A stretch of DNA of 64,000 nt from Linanthus parryae (lineage: Eukaryota; Streptophyta; Magnoliopsida; Ericales; Polemoniaceae), in the NCBI GenBank assembly GCA_023055425.1, contig JALGPY010000008.1, positions 9,372,501-9,436,500 on the forward strand, given 5' to 3'. Below the pieces are notes generated by a model, which worked only from the letters and a program-made list of their open reading frames with translations, had not been told where the DNA came from and ran no database searches. This document shows positions 43,676-56,823 of the stretch, piece by piece. Both the position numbers and the translations under genes were made by a program. How positions within the stretch are numbered: position 1 is the first letter of the stretch; each line of letters begins with the position of its first letter.

Positions 43676-43899
43676 AGACCTCGAGTTTTGTTTTTCATCA
43701 ACATGATTGATTCCTATATCAAGTTTTTTGCTAGGACCATTTATGTTCGTTTCCAATAACTATTTTTTTTTGAAGGTGGTTAAGAATATTTTCCGAGGTT
43801 GGTTTTCTTGTTTCCTTTGGAGTTGAATAGTTTTCTTACAGAATGCCTTTTCTGGTTGTGTTTATTTTGCATTTGGGACTAACCATATTTGAGATCTGA

Positions 43900-44605
43900 T
43901 ATTAGTTTCCCTTATTTCCTTATAAGATATTGGGTTTGCTATGATTCCAAGGCGTGCGATGATAATGTGGTTGGAACAAAGCGGTTAGGATTGCCTCAAG
44001 GAAAAGACAAACCTGGCCAATATCATGAGTAGACAGGCAATCATATAAGTTGCATATTTGATTTATTTGTCTAGCGAGCTATTTCTTCCTTAAAACGATT
44101 TGGGTTTGCAAGCTAGATTTTAAACAATTGTTGATTCTTAATCATAATCTGGAATCACTGTCAGTCGCGGTTTCATTGTAGCTTCAGGACCATTTAATGT
44201 ACAGTAGAAATAGTGTTTATTTTGATGATATGAAAAAGCCATGCGTTGTATGCTTTTTGTAGAACTTGAAGGATGGTTCTGTTAGTTCCATAAACACTAA
44301 AGAAGGTTGATTTGTCAAGAACTTAAAAGTATTTTGAGGGTGATTGGTGGATGTCATGCGTTTGATCTGAACATGCTAGGTTGTAAATATATTTCTTTCC
44401 CAATAAATGTAGAGAATTATATTAATTAAACAAAGACAAGCCTGCCATGAAGGATGCAACCAACTAATAAATCAGAAGTGGCTAAATGCTTGAGCTAGAT
44501 ATATACCGCAGGACTATAGAGCAAGATATATACAGTATATACATACATAAGACACAAAAGATGGTTTAGAGACAAGTGAATCACATGCAAAGGTTCAGTG
44601 TACCT
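43900..44605 (+). other. Second tail remnant and intergenic DNA after copy 4
   Basis: TCTAGCGAGCTATTTCTTCC and GCAAGCTAGATTTTAAA (44070-44125) are remnants of SGELW and KLDFK. After about 44335 no gene or repeat is recognised up to the hAT-like element. Confidence 0.45.
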
Positions 44606-45446
44606 CATAGTTAGTAAAATACGGGACGGAAATAAAACGTGATACGGTACGTACGTGTATTATACGATTTTAGGTTAAAAATACATTAGTAAAAATTCGG
44701 CTTAAAAATACGCGATTTGATTAATTCGAGTTTTCTATACGTACGTGTATAGTTCGTATACTAGTTATTCAATCGGAATTAAAAATACGGGTGCATTTCT
44801 TAGTATTTTAGCATATATAATGAGTTCTTTGTGTCACACATTTCCATCTTTTTATATTTTTATCAAATATTTAAAAATAATATGTAAAACATGTACTCAA
44901 TTGTTTATCATTTATGATATTTACACTATTTACTCATAGCTAATTACTTGTGTAAAATAATATCATACTATCCAAATTACTTTTGTAAAAAAAAAGTTAC
45001 TATGTATTCCCTAATCTTAAACATGTATTATTTTAAAACTTAATAATATAATACATAAGACTCAATATGCATGTATACAGGCACACACACACATATAATT
45101 ATAGTTATTTTAACTTAATATTTACAAAGTTTTATAATAATACTTGTAAATATTTATAACAATACATATTTAAAATAGATAAATAGTAAGAAAATATTTA
45201 ATAATAACTAATTATTAAAAGTTACACTATTTTGGATGATAAATTCTTCACTACAATATTGTTTTCAAGAAGTTTTATTCGGAAGTATTGTACGTTAAAA
45301 CGTGAAATACGAGTATTAAACTTTTTTGCTCAAAAATTCGAGTATTTTACATTAGGTCCGGCAATAATACGAAATACGGAAGTATTTTTCATTTATACGT
45401 ACGGACGGGTATTAAACGGAAAAATTTGAAGTATTTACTAACTAGG
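44606..45446. mobile_element. hAT-like non-autonomous element
   Basis: A perfect 8-bp duplication GTGTACCT flanks it at 44598-44605 and 45447-45454. Ends are CATAGTTAGTAAAATAC and the complement of CCTAGTTAGTAAATAC, a 15-bp near-perfect inverted repeat. Both subterminal regions carry TACGTACG and ATACGGG motifs, while the centre is almost pure AT. No ORF of note. Confidence 0.78.
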
Positions 45447-45454
45447 GTGTACCT

Positions 45455-45951
45455 TGTGAACTGAACAAAAAAATAGATTGCCTTTTTCTCAAGGTGAAAG
45501 ATTAGTGTCCGTACGCGTGGCTCTCTCGTCGAAGCAGGGAATCAAGTTCAGTGAGACAGTCTATATAAATAGGAATACAAGAATAGTGTAAAGCATGAGC
45601 AATGGCAGTGTTGTTAAATAGTTCAACTTCTAATGACAAAGAAGCTCTATGCTTAGCACGAAAAGATATAGAAGCTCTCTCCTCATATGAGAGAGAGAGA
45701 GAGAGACCATGGGGGCTGTTAGAGGGAAACACAACATCCATGCTCCGTTAACTTGCAAGCTGCTATCATTCTCTGCGCGGAGCTGATCTTGAAGGACAAC
45801 TGATGATAAATGTACTACCGGCCCTTTTCAGACTTGTGCGCCCGTGGAATTCCCTCCTCATCGAGTGGCGAGACACCTAAGCAAAGAGAAATACCAGGTT
45901 AAAGCTCTAACGATGTCGTTAACTCCTATAGAAAAGTATATACAAAATGAT
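45455..45951. other. Unassigned intergenic segment
   Basis: A GA microsatellite is at 45688-45706. A minus-strand 79-codon ORF (45502-45741) has no recognised domain; I do not call it a gene. Host context is unclear. Confidence 0.4.
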
Positions 45952-46240
45952 CACTACAGGAAATTTGGGTTATAGTGGCGGGTTCTTTACCAGCGGCTCC
46001 AATAGCCACTGCTATAGGAAGCCTGTGCCAGCGGTTGATAACAAAACGTCAGCAAAAAACTAAGCACCGGGTAGGAGGTAACCCGCTGCCTATGATGCAC
46101 ATAAACTCCGTGTAGGACGACGGCCCCGTTCCGGGAACACCCTGAACTTCGAAACTCCCTGGAATGCCACATGGCCTTTTGGTAAAAGTAATGATTCGTT
46201 TGATCTCCAACAACGAGGGCGGGGTGAAGTTGTTGATGCT
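45952..46240 (+). mobile_element. CACTA (En/Spm-type) transposon end fragment
   Basis: It starts CACTACAGGAAATTTGGG and continues with subterminal GTGGCGGG, CCAGCGG and CCACTGCTATA motifs, which is the typical terminus of plant CACTA elements. The opposite terminus (complement, ending GTAGTG) was not found before the F-box sequence starts at about 46250. This is a truncated end. Confidence 0.6.
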
Positions 46241-46249
46241 GAATACCAG

Positions 46250-46673
46250 TTAGTTTAAGTATACCCTCCAATATTTATCATATCCTTGTGATGTTTTATA
46301 CTTTAATAATTTGGTTTATGCGGTTTTTGAGAAGGGCTTTATTAGGGCTTGGGACTCTAATCAAACCATCGGTACATTTGGGGCTTGACTCCTACTAAGT
46401 TAGAGCATTACATGCCGAGCTTCAACCTAGGAAAGGAGTTGACTCCGATCACGAGTTGCGTTTGGTTGATTCTTTGGGCGAGCTATGACTTGTTTCGAAA
46501 TTAGGTTTTGGGACTGAATGAAAAATTGGAGTCTACAAGCTAGATTTCAGGGAAAGGAAATGGGTGGATATACGCACAATGGGTGACAGGGTTCTATTTT
46601 GTGCAAGAATCAGAGTATCGCATTCTCACCTTTGGGCCCTTCAAAGTACAAGAGGAATCGTTTATATTTTGAA
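46250..46673 (+). pseudogene. F-box/DUF295 pseudogene, copy 5, first part
   Basis: It begins mid-gene, abutting the CACTA fragment, with YTLQYLSYPCDVLYFNNLVYAVFEKGFIRAWDSNQTIG, closest to copy 4. A one-base loss near 46382 shifts the frame. The text continues to GGGCCCTTCAAAGTACAAGAG and then TTTGAA, where a solo copia LTR interrupts it. It resumes at 48069 and, after copia element B, at 56829. Confidence 0.82.
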
Positions 46674-48063
46674 TGTTGGAGTAGATGTCCTAGAGGCGAT
46701 CTTATTTAGTATGAACAATGTTTTTGGCTAGAATATTCATTTATTATTGGGAGATATTTAATATAATGAAGTCCTTAGATTGCAATTGCTGTTTATCTTA
46801 AATATCTCTAGTCATGTATATTGATTAATATGACGATCATTATAGACTAGTATGTGGGTAGATTGATTTGAATATATCAAGTCTAACACATTGTTATGCA
46901 TTAGGAGTAATGGCATACTTGATTGACCCACCATGAGAAGGCTACGTATAAATTACGTTAATGTCGATTCTCGTAGTGACAATGGTGATGTAGTCCTTAG
47001 ACTTGAAGTCACTAGATACTCTAGTTGTGAAATATCATGTTTTGATACTTTCCAACGTTACACCGTAATTGGGTAACTATAAAGATGGTAATCCGACATG
47101 ATAGGAATCAAGCTGAGAGATGGTAGTGATGTAGAGATCATTTGTCCCTCCCACATAATGGGAGTAAATATCCACGACCACTCGAGGGGTAGTGCTTATG
47201 GAATGTCTAGCGAGACTCAGATAAATCAATATGTGCTATTGATGCTATATGTACAGATATGCCTATTCCCAGGATCGAGAAACTATAGATTGGATATATG
47301 AGTGTGACACTTATGTCTCGTGTCCTATCCGGATATGGAGGCAAATGGACATATACAACGCGGTAACATTGGGCGCATAGTTTGTCGGATCAGTGACTAT
47401 TTCTATTAGTTCGGTGGCATAGATGTGTTGCTAGACACCGCTTTATGTTTGAAATTGTTACTACCAAGTAGAACCCTACAGGGTCACACACCTTATGGAT
47501 TAAAATGGATGTGGATATTAATTAGTAGAAATAGTTAATTAAAATGATCAAAAGACAACCACATGCAAAGTTAGTTGGACTAAGTTTCAAAGTGGACTAA
47601 TCGGTGTATGGACATGATTAGTGTAGGGGCAAGTTTGTAGTTAATAAGGAGTTATTAACTATAAAACGACGAGCCTAGCTAATTATTTCTCATGAGTTGT
47701 CATTAAGTGAAATAAGAGAGCAAGGAGAGAGACCACAACAAGGAGCCGCCCCCTTGTCGTCGGCCTCAACACGTCGGCCTCACCAAGTGGTTTGGCCACT
47801 TGGTTTCTCCGTTTTTCATTATCTTTTCGCCTCCCTCTTTCAAGTAGCTAGCACTAGACATGGAGGGAGTTCCAGCTTGCAATCCTAGGTGTGGATACCG
47901 GTAGAGATGTGGACATCATTCTGGATTGTGATCACACAAACAAATAAGGTACACAATCGTCTTCCTTTATCACGTTACGATATCTTGCCTACAATCCGTG
48001 GAGGGATTTAATCAAGAATTTAATTTTGTATTTCGGCTGCGTAACTTGCATCAAAACCCTATA
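46674..48063 (+). mobile_element. Solo LTR related to copia element B
   Basis: It starts TGTTGGAGTAGATG, ends AAAACCCTATA, and is flanked by TTGAA at 46669-46673 and 48064-48068. The whole 1390 bp reads as the reverse complement of the LTR of copia element B (48405-49839) with many substitutions. Recombination between the two LTRs of an older insertion would leave this structure. The last two bases are TA rather than CA. Confidence 0.85.
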
Positions 48064-48068
48064 TTGAA

Positions 48069-48404
48069 GACTATGATGGGCGTACGTCAATTCCTATAGC
48101 ATGTATGTTTACAACTTGGACAATGGATCCTTCGAAAAAGAGTCTTTTGTGAGCGTTCTTATGAAACATCATCGATACCTAGCATGGACATGGTAGTAGT
48201 TACATATATTTATGTTTTCTCATGTAGTATTTGAATTATTCTCGTGAAGATGGTTTTCTTGTTACCCTGTTTTGGACTTATCGTTGTAATGACATAGTAT
48301 TAGTTACCTTCTAGCATAAATGGGATTGGCTTTTCTACTGCCCTCCTGAGATCGAGTTGTTGTTTTGTGAAAGGATCAATGAATTCGTTATTGCCTATAG
48401 ACCC
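48069..48404 (+). pseudogene. F-box copy 5, second part, with 3' flank and tail repeat
   Basis: It continues GACTATGATGGGCG, then TATGTTTACAACTTGGACAATGG and AAGAGTCTTTTGTGAG, the normal gene end. The 3' flank follows, then the start of the decayed tail repeat (GTTGTTGTTTTGTGAAAGG). It is cut at 48404 by copia element B inside GACCC. Confidence 0.8.
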
Positions 48405-49839
48405 TGTTGGGTTTGGACGTAGGTAACGCAGCGGAATAACAAAAATTAATCCTACTCAAAGCCCACCAAGGATCACAGGAAGAGACATCATAACATGATT
48501 AAGGTCATAGAAGATGTGTACCTTTTGATTTGTGAGATCACACGAAGAATGATGTCCTCGTCTCTACGGTTGATCCACGTCTAGAGGTGAGATCTAGATT
48601 CTTCCTTCAAACAAGTGCTAGCTTGAACCCGGAGGAAGAGGGACGAAGATCAAAGCAACAAAGCAACAAAGGCACAAGGGAGGGGCGGCCTCCTCTTTGC
48701 CGTCGGGTAAAGGCGCGGACGGGGCTAGGGTTTCGGCCCTCTAGTTTGTCTTGCTCTCTCTTTTGCTCTCTCCCACTCTTTGTGTTATGTCTAATAATAA
48801 CTCATATGGGAATGAAGCTAGAGCCTCTTATATATATACTCCAACAACTCCTTGTTGTTTCCATATTAGAGTTTTCTTGTTCTAGTAGGACTAGAACTAT
48901 TCCCTTCCTTGCAAATTAGTCCTACTAAGTTTGCGAGGTGTTGCACAATGATCCTTCTATTAATTAATCTATATTAATTAATCCCAAATCTAGCTCTACT
49001 CTATTTGACGTGTGACCCCATAGGTTTCTATATAGTTGGTAGTAACTATTACTAACATGGAGCGGTGTCTAGCAACACATCCATGCCACCCAACCAATAT
49101 AAATAGTCAGTGATCCCGACAAACCTTTGTGCCCAATATATCATATTGCATTATCCCTTTGTCTCCATATCTGGATTGGACACGAGACATAAATAGTCAC
49201 ACTCTTATATCCAATCCATAGTTCCTCGATCCTGGGAATATGCTTATACTTGCAGATAACATTAATATCTCTATATTAATTTATCTGAGTCTGGCCAGAC
49301 ATTCAATAAGCCTCATCCCTCGAGTGGCCGTGGATATTTACCCCCATTATGTGGGAGGGACAAATCCTATCTACATCACTACGATCTCTAAGCTTGCTTC
49401 CTATCACGCCCGATAGCCACCTTTATGATTACCCAGTTACGGTGTAACGTTTGATAACATCAAAGCGCAATATTTCACAACTAGAGTATCTAGTGACTTC
49501 AAGTCCAAGGATTGCAATAATATTAGCACTACGAAAAGCGATTGTGACTTCACATAATCTAATGTATCCTTTTCGTCGTGGTTCAATCCAGTATGCCATT
49601 ACTCCTAATGCATACCCATGTGTTAGACTTGATATCTCCATATCAATCTATCCACATACTAGTCTATACTTGATTGTCCTATTAATCAATATAATGGACT
49701 AGGGATATTTAAGATAAATAACACAATTTATCTAAGGACTTCATTATATTAAATATCGCCATAAATAATAAATGAATATTCTAGCCAAAACATTGTTCAT
49801 ACTAAATCTACGATTGCCTCTAGGGAATCTATTCCAACA
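48405..49839 (-). repeat. 3' LTR of copia element B
   Basis: This 1435-bp LTR runs from TGTTGGGTTT to ATTCCAACA. It differs from the 5' LTR by few bases and by a short extra AAGCAACAAAG-like duplication near 48652. Confidence 0.92.
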
Positions 49840-49853
49840 GTCTCCCACTTGCA

Positions 49854-52800
49854 CTAGAGCCAATCTGGCGCATCTCGTATGCCTATAGATCTGGCGTGCC
49901 CTTCATGCTTTCGTTGCGCAAGAGGTTTCGTGAGCGGATCTGACACGTTGTCATCCGTCGGAATCTTGCACATCTTCACATCTCCTCGATCGATCATATC
50001 ACGAATAAGATGGAATCTCCTAAGTACATGCTTTGACTTTTGGTGCGATCTTGGTTCCTTTGCCTGTGCGATTGCCCCAGAGTTGTCACAGTACAAATCT
50101 ATGGGATCCACTATGCTAGGGACCACACCGAGCTCAGCGATAAACTTCTTTATCCATACTCCCTCTTTTTCCGCTTCCGCAGCAGCTATGTACTCAGCTT
50201 CTGTTGTAGAATCAGCAACTGTGCCTTGCTTGGAACTCTTCCAGCTTACAGCTCCTCCATTCAGGCAAAACACGTATCCAGACTGCGATCTGTAATCATC
50301 CTTGTCGGTTTGGAAGCTTGCGTCAGTGTAACCCTTTACACTTAGCTCTTCCATTCCTCCAAATATCAAGAATACATCCTTAGTTCTTCTCAAGTACTTT
50401 AGGATGTTCTTGACAGCAATCCAGTGACTCTCACCCGGATTGGACTGATATCTGCTCACCACACTCAACGCGTATGATACGTATGGTCTAGTACATAGCA
50501 TGGCGTACATGATGGATCCTATGGCCGAAGCATAGGGTATCCTGCTCATGCGGTCCTTCTCCATCTCGTTGGAGGGACAGTCATTCTTGGAAAGAGTGAC
50601 TCCATGTGACATGGGCAAGAATCCCTTCTTGGAATCTTGCATGTTGAACCTCTTCAACACCTTGTCAATATATGTACTCAGACTTAGGCCAAGCAACCTT
50701 TTAGATCTATCTCTATAGATCTTTATACCAAGTATATAGGCTGCGTCTCCTAAGTCTTTCATCGCAAAGCACTTTCCTAGCCAATCTTTAACAGATTGCA
50801 GAGTAGGAATATCATTGCCAATGATTAGTATGTCATCCACATACAAGACCAGAAATACTATAGAGCTCCCATTAACCTTCTTGTAAACACAAGGCTCATC
50901 TTCGTTCTTGATGAAGCCAAACTCTTTGACCGCGTCATCAAAACGTCGATTCCAGCTCCTAGAAGCTTGCTTTAATCCATAAATGGACCTTTGCAGCTTA
51001 CATACTTTATTGGCATTCTCTGGATCCTCAAAACCCTCTGGTTGTGTCATGTACACATCCTCAAGGAGGTTCCCATAAAGGAACGCTGTTTTGACATCCA
51101 TTTGCCAAATCTCATAGTCGTAGTATGCTGCAATAGCAAGTAAGATTCGAATGGATTTAGTCATGGCGACTGGTGAAAAGGTCTCATCATAGTCAATACC
51201 ATGAATTTGTCTATAACCTTTGGCCACCAATCGGCCCTTATAGGCAACTACCTTGCCATCCATGTCGGTCTTCTTCTTGAAGACCCACTTGCACCCTATG
51301 GGTCGAGCCTCTTCGGGTGGTTCCACCAAAGTCCATACTTTGTTGGTGTACATGGAATCCATTTCGGATCTCATGGCTTCTAGCCACTTCTTAGAGTCCG
51401 GGCCACTCATGGCTTCTCCATAGTTTGCAGGCTCATCATCCATGAGTGGTACGTCATCGGGCTCAGTCACGAGAAGTCCATACCTCTCTGGCTCATGACG
51501 CACTCTTCCTGATCTACGGAGTTCCTGTGTTACCTGAACAGTTTCTTCCACAACTTCTTGTGGTTCCTGTTCATGTTCCATTATCGGTTCAGTGGTTTGT
51601 GGTTCATGAATTTCTTCAAGTTCTACAACCCTCCCACTTGCTTCTTTAGAGACTAGTTCTCTTTCCAGAAACACGCCGGTCCGAGCAACAAACACTTTGT
51701 TCTCGGTAGGGTTATAGAAATAATATCCTTTAGCCTCTTTAGGATATCCCACAAACTTACACTTATCCGCCGTAGGCCCGAGCTTGTCTGTCTGTAAACG
51801 CTTTACATAGACATCACAGCCCCAAATCTTCATAAACGACACTATGGCACGCCTCCCAGTCCATATCTCATATGGCGTCTTCATGACTGATTTGGATGGA
51901 ACACGGTTAATGGTAAAAGCTGCCGTCATTAGAGCATGTCCCCAAAAGGATATCGGAAGATCTGTTTGAGACATCATAGATCGCACCATATCTAATAGAG
52001 TGCGATTCCTCCTCTCAGATACACCATTCCTTTGTGGTGTTCCGGGTGGGGTGAGCTGGGATACTATCCCACACTCTCTAAGATACTCATCAAACTCTTG
52101 GCTTAATTATTCTCCTCCACGATCCGATCGTAGAGCTTTAATACTCTTGCTAAGTTGCTTCTCTACTTCATTCTTGAATTCCTTGAACAATTTAAAGGAT
52201 TCAGATTTGGCCTTCATAAGGTATACAAATCCATATCTACTGAAATCATCAGTAAATGTGATGAAGTAGGTATAACCACCTCTGGCAGGCGTGGGGAATG
52301 GTCCGCATACATCAGTATGTATGAGTGCCAATAACTCACTAGTCCGCTCGCCTTTCTTATTGAAAGGGTACTTTGTCATTTTTCCTAATAAACAAGATTC
52401 ACATGTCTCATATGATTCCAAATCAAATGAGTCTAGAAGTCCATCCTTATGGAGTCTAGATATGCGTTTCTCATTTATGTGGCCTAAACGACAGTGCCAT
52501 AGATATGTAGGATTTAAATCATTAGTTCTAATCCTTTTAGTATTTATTTTATAGATTGGATTATTTAGATCAAGGATATACAATCCATTAGACAAATGCG
52601 CACTACAATAGTGCATACTATCAAAATAAATGGAGCAACACTTGTCCTTTATTGAAATAGAAAAACCTTTCTCGTCCAAAAAAGAAACGGAAATAATGTT
52701 TCTGATCATAGCAGGCACATAAAAGCAATTGTCTAATTCTAAAATAAGTCCAGAAGGCAAAGATAGCTCATAGACGCCTACAGCCAATGCAGCAACCTTT

Positions 52801-53789
52801 GCTCCATTCCCGACGCGCAAGTCTATCTCCCCTTTTCGTAATCTTCTACTTCTTTTCAAATCCTGCACATTACGACAAATGTGAGAACCACATCCGGTAT
52901 CTAATACCCAGGATGATGAAATAGAGAGATTGACGTCTATAACATAAATACCTGGTGGTGGTGGAATCACTATTCCAAGCTTCTTATCCTCCAGATATTT
53001 AGGGCAATTCCTCCTCCAGTGACCCGGCTGGCTGCAGTAGTGACATTCACCTTTAGCCACACCTCCACTAGGCTTTAGGGCTTCCTTGGATTTCGCAACT
53101 TTCTTGCGTTTTCCTTTTAAAGTAGATGCAACTGACTTTCCCTTATTCTTGTGGACCATCATTATGGCTTTGCCCTTTCCTTTATTGATGCTTTGCTCAG
53201 CTGTCTTTAGCATGTTCAATAGGTCTGGCAAAGACTTGTTGATCTCATTCATATTATAGTTCATAATGAACTGATTATAACTGTCAGGCAACGATTGCAA
53301 GACGAGATCAGTCGCCAAGTCCTGGCCGAGTGGGAACCCCAGTCTCTCAAGGTTCTCTATGTACCCGATCATTCGAAGTACATGAGGGCCTACTGGATTC
53401 CCTTCTGCAAGACTGCTTTTGAACAACGCTTTAGACACCTCATAGCGCTCATGCCTTGCCTGTTCCTGAAACAATTGTTTCAAGTGTCTGATCATATCAT
53501 AGGCTTCCATGTTCTCGTGTTGCTTCTGAAGCTCACCAGTCATGGTGCAAAGCATGAGCCAAGTCACGTCATTAGAATCATCAATTTGTTTCTGACGTGC
53601 CCTTACTTCCGCTAGTAGAGACTCATCTTGTGGTGGGTCTGGAATTGGAGTGTCCAAGACGTAGAGCTTCTTTTCTTGCTTGAGGACAATCCTCAAGTTT
53701 CTGTACTAGTCAAGGAAATTTGTTCCAGACAATTTATCCTTCTCAAGGACAGATCGTAGGGATGAACTCGATGCGTTGTTGTTTGCCAT
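49854..53789 (-). pseudogene. Copia element B gag-pol polyprotein, two nonsense codons
   Basis: The frame starts at Met 53789 (MANNNASSSSLRSVL). It contains gag, zinc knuckle CHYCSQPGHWRRNC, protease VLDTGCGSH, integrase (HTDVCGPF, FTDDFSRYGFVYLMK, RSDRGGE), RT (QMDVKTAFLYGNL and YVDDILIIG) and RNase H (GYTDASFQTD, STTEAEY, LYCDNSGA). It is interrupted by TAG at 53706-53708 (gag, where relatives have Trp) and TAA at 52107-52109 (integrase, just after RGGE). Both are in-frame point changes; no frameshift was seen. Every catalytic box is present, so the copy was probably active recently. Confidence 0.93.
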
Positions 53790-55395
53790 TTGGAATTCTA
53801 CAAAACGAGAAATATGCAATTTAGTATTTTGAACAATTTAACTATATTTAACAATGGCTAGATCATTAAAAATAGCTCCCACTATTTTTCTCGGTTTAAT
53901 AGCCCTCACTATTAAAGCGGAAAATATCTTTATACTTTCTAGTGGGTCCAAGATCCCTTTTTCACTTCTTCTTGAGCTTGCTTTGGCAAGTCATCCAAGA
54001 ATTGGTTATTTAGGTAGGAACCATTCCAATTGCATCCCATGCAACTCTTGGTCCAATTAGGTGAATAAATTCCTTTTATTCTTTATCCAATTGGATAACT
54101 CCTAATTGCCATGCCTCTAAGCTCATCAATCCAATTGACTCTTGCCTAGTTGCGTCCAACCTCTTGCTTTCAACATACACGCATTACTAGCTTGCGTCGT
54201 CCGCAACACATCATGAAAAATTAAAATCGCCTTGCTTTGGCAAGCCCGAATTTTAATAGGCCATGATCATGAAGGGTGTTTTGACAAGAGAAGGCAAAAC
54301 ACAATATTTAATTGAGGGATTTCTTTTAAGTTGTTTGGTTGATCTTATCAACATGGTCTACTTATTTGAATTGGGCCATCCATAATAAAAGACCAACCTT
54401 GTTTATTATTATCTTGTTATCGTTTTTGTTTGTAGCGCCATACACACAAAATAAATAACAAGGCATGAATAATAAACATCCACAAAATAAAAAAAACGTG
54501 GCATGGATATGGCCCCTATACTAATGATATTATCAAGCCAATGATAATATTTAATTGCCCTAAAGTGCCGAGCTCATCTCCATGTGCTCCACCATAGCTG
54601 CGCGTCTAGGGATGTCTTTTGGCTCCTTTGGTTCTCCGGTCTTCTTCTCCATGCTCTTGGCTATCATCTAAATATTTCTAATTCTAGCCTAACATCTAGA
54701 ATAAATAAATAACAAAAGCCTCACATGTCGAGGAGAAAAAGATGACTCGCAGGCCGTAAAACTTAATTAATTATTACATAAATTTGATCAGCTCGCAGGC
54801 CGTAAACCAAACCACAAAACAATAAACATCCACAATCCTAGGCCATATCCATCCACCATGCAATAAAGCACATAATACAGTTAAAACCAATTTTTAACGC
54901 GCTTGTTTTAATTTTAATGAAATTGGGTAACTAGGGTTTTACAACGGTCCAAAGGGCCCAAGCCAACACGTGGCCCGAACCCTAGGACCGCCGCACGCCT
55001 AGAGGCCCGCGGCCTTGCTTGGCGCGCAAGGGAGGGGCGGGCGGCTAGGGTTTCGGCCCTAGTCCCCTTCCTCCTTCCTTGTTGCCCAAGCAAGGTTGTT
55101 TCCTTATGGATTTATTTCCATAAATTTGTTTCCATAATTGAAAACCCCTTTTCAATCATGTGCCCATGAACCCTAATTTTTCAAGAACCCAATTATTCAC
55201 ATCCTATGTGATTAAACTCACCAATTCTAACATCCAATGTTAAATTGGGTCTTGTTTGATTGAATCAAATTCAATATTGCATCTACTATGCCAATTTTTC
55301 AGTTTTCGCGTGATAAACAATAATACGGTGTATGAACTGAAATCGTAAACACATAATATCATGTTATGCTCTACGAATTGTGGCTCTGATACCAC
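53790..55395 (-). other. Untranslated leader of copia element B
   Basis: No ORF of note between the primer site and gag. CTCGCAGGCCGTAAA occurs twice (54749-54763 and 54792-54806). A GC-rich island lies at 54950-55060, inside otherwise AT-rich DNA. Confidence 0.65.
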
Positions 55396-56823
55396 TGTTG
55401 GGTTTTGACGTAGGTAACGCAGCGGAATAACAAAAAATTAATCCTACTCAAAGCCCACCAAGGATCACAGGAAGAGACATCATAACATGATTAAGGTCAT
55501 AGAAGATGTGTACCTTTTGATTTGTGAGATCACACGAAGAATGATGTCCTCGTATCTACGGTTGATCCACATCTAGAGGTGAGATCTAGATTCTTCCTTC
55601 AAACAAGTGCTAGCTTGAACCCGGAGGAAGAGGGACGAAGATCAAAGCAACAAAGGCACAAGGGAGGGGCGGCCTCCTCTTTGCCGTCGGGTAGAGGGGC
55701 GGACGGGGCTAGGGTTTCGGCCCTCTAGTTTGTCTTGCTCTCTCTTTTGCTCTCTCCCACTCTTTGTGTTATGTCTAATAATAACTCATATGGGAAGGAA
55801 GCTAGAGCCTCTTATATATATACTCCAACAACTCCTTGTTGTTTCCATATTAGAGTTTTCTTGTTCTAGTAGGACTAGAACTATTCCCTTCCTTGCAAAT
55901 TAGTCCTACTAAGTTTGCAAGGTGTTGCACAATGATCCTTCTATTAATTAATCTATATTAATTAATCCCAAATCTAGCTCTACTCTATTTGACGTGTGAC
56001 CCCATAGGTTTCTATATAGTTGGTAGTAACTATTACTAACATGGAGCGGTGTCTAGCAACACATCCATGCCACCCAACCAATAGAAATAGTCAGTGATCC
56101 CGACAAACCTTTGTGCCCAATATATCATATTGCATTATCCCTTTGTCTCCATATCTGGATTGGACATGAGACATAAATAGTCACACTCTTATATCCAATC
56201 CATAGTTCCTCGATCCTGGGAATATGCTTATACTTGCAGATAACATTAATATCTCTATATTAATTTATCTGAGTCTGGCCAGACATTCAATAAGCCTCAT
56301 CCCTCGAGTGGCTGTGGATATTTACCCCCATTATGTGGGAGGGACAAATCCTATCTACATCACTACGATCTCTAAGCTTGCTTCCTATCACGCCAGATAG
56401 CCACCTTTATGATTACCCAGTTACGGTGTAACGTTTGATAACATCAAAGCGCAATATTTCACAACTAGAGTATCTAGTGACTTCAAGTCCAAGGATTGCA
56501 ATAATATTAGCACTACGAAAAGCGATTGTGACTTCACATAATCTAATGTATCCTTTTCGTCGTGGGTCAATCCAATATGCCGTTACTCCTAATGCATACC
56601 CATGTGTTAGACTTGATATCTCCATATCAATCTATCCACATACTAGTCTATACTTGATTGTCCTATTAATCAATATAATGGACTAGGGATATTTAAGATA
56701 AATAACACTATTTATCTAAGGACTTCATTATATTAAATATCGCCATAAATAATAAATGAATATTCTAGCCAAAACATTGTTCATACTAAATCTACGATTG
56801 CCTCTAGGGCATCTATTCCAACA
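55396..56823 (-). repeat. 5' LTR of copia element B
   Basis: This 1428-bp partner of 48405-49839 abuts the tRNA-iMet primer site with a single spacer base. Confidence 0.92.

Larger units (their letters stand above)
48405..56823 (-). mobile_element. Ty1/copia element B, full length
   Basis: The element is 8419 bp and is flanked by GACCC at 48400-48404 and 56824-56828. LTRs are 48405-49839 and 55396-56823. In minus orientation, the primer site is the complement of GCTCTGATACCA at 55383-55394, a perfect tRNA-iMet match. A polypurine tract AAGTGGGAGA (complement of 49842-49851) precedes the 3' LTR. About 1.6 kb of untranslated leader lies between the primer site and gag. Long LTRs, long leader and gag style suggest an Angela-like lineage, which I state tentatively. 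The LTRs are near identical apart from a few substitutions and a small indel near 48652, so insertion was recent. Confidence 0.94.

Noticed and set aside
45502..45741. 79-codon minus-strand ORF as a gene
   Set aside because: It has no domain, includes a GA microsatellite translation (SLSLSYEE), and has no paralogue or splice support in the window.
47098..47301. 67-codon ORF in the solo LTR
   Set aside because: It lies wholly within the LTR, and the corresponding LTRs of element B do not preserve the frame.
49879..50295. 138-codon + strand ORF
   Set aside because: It is antisense to the copia element B RNase H region.
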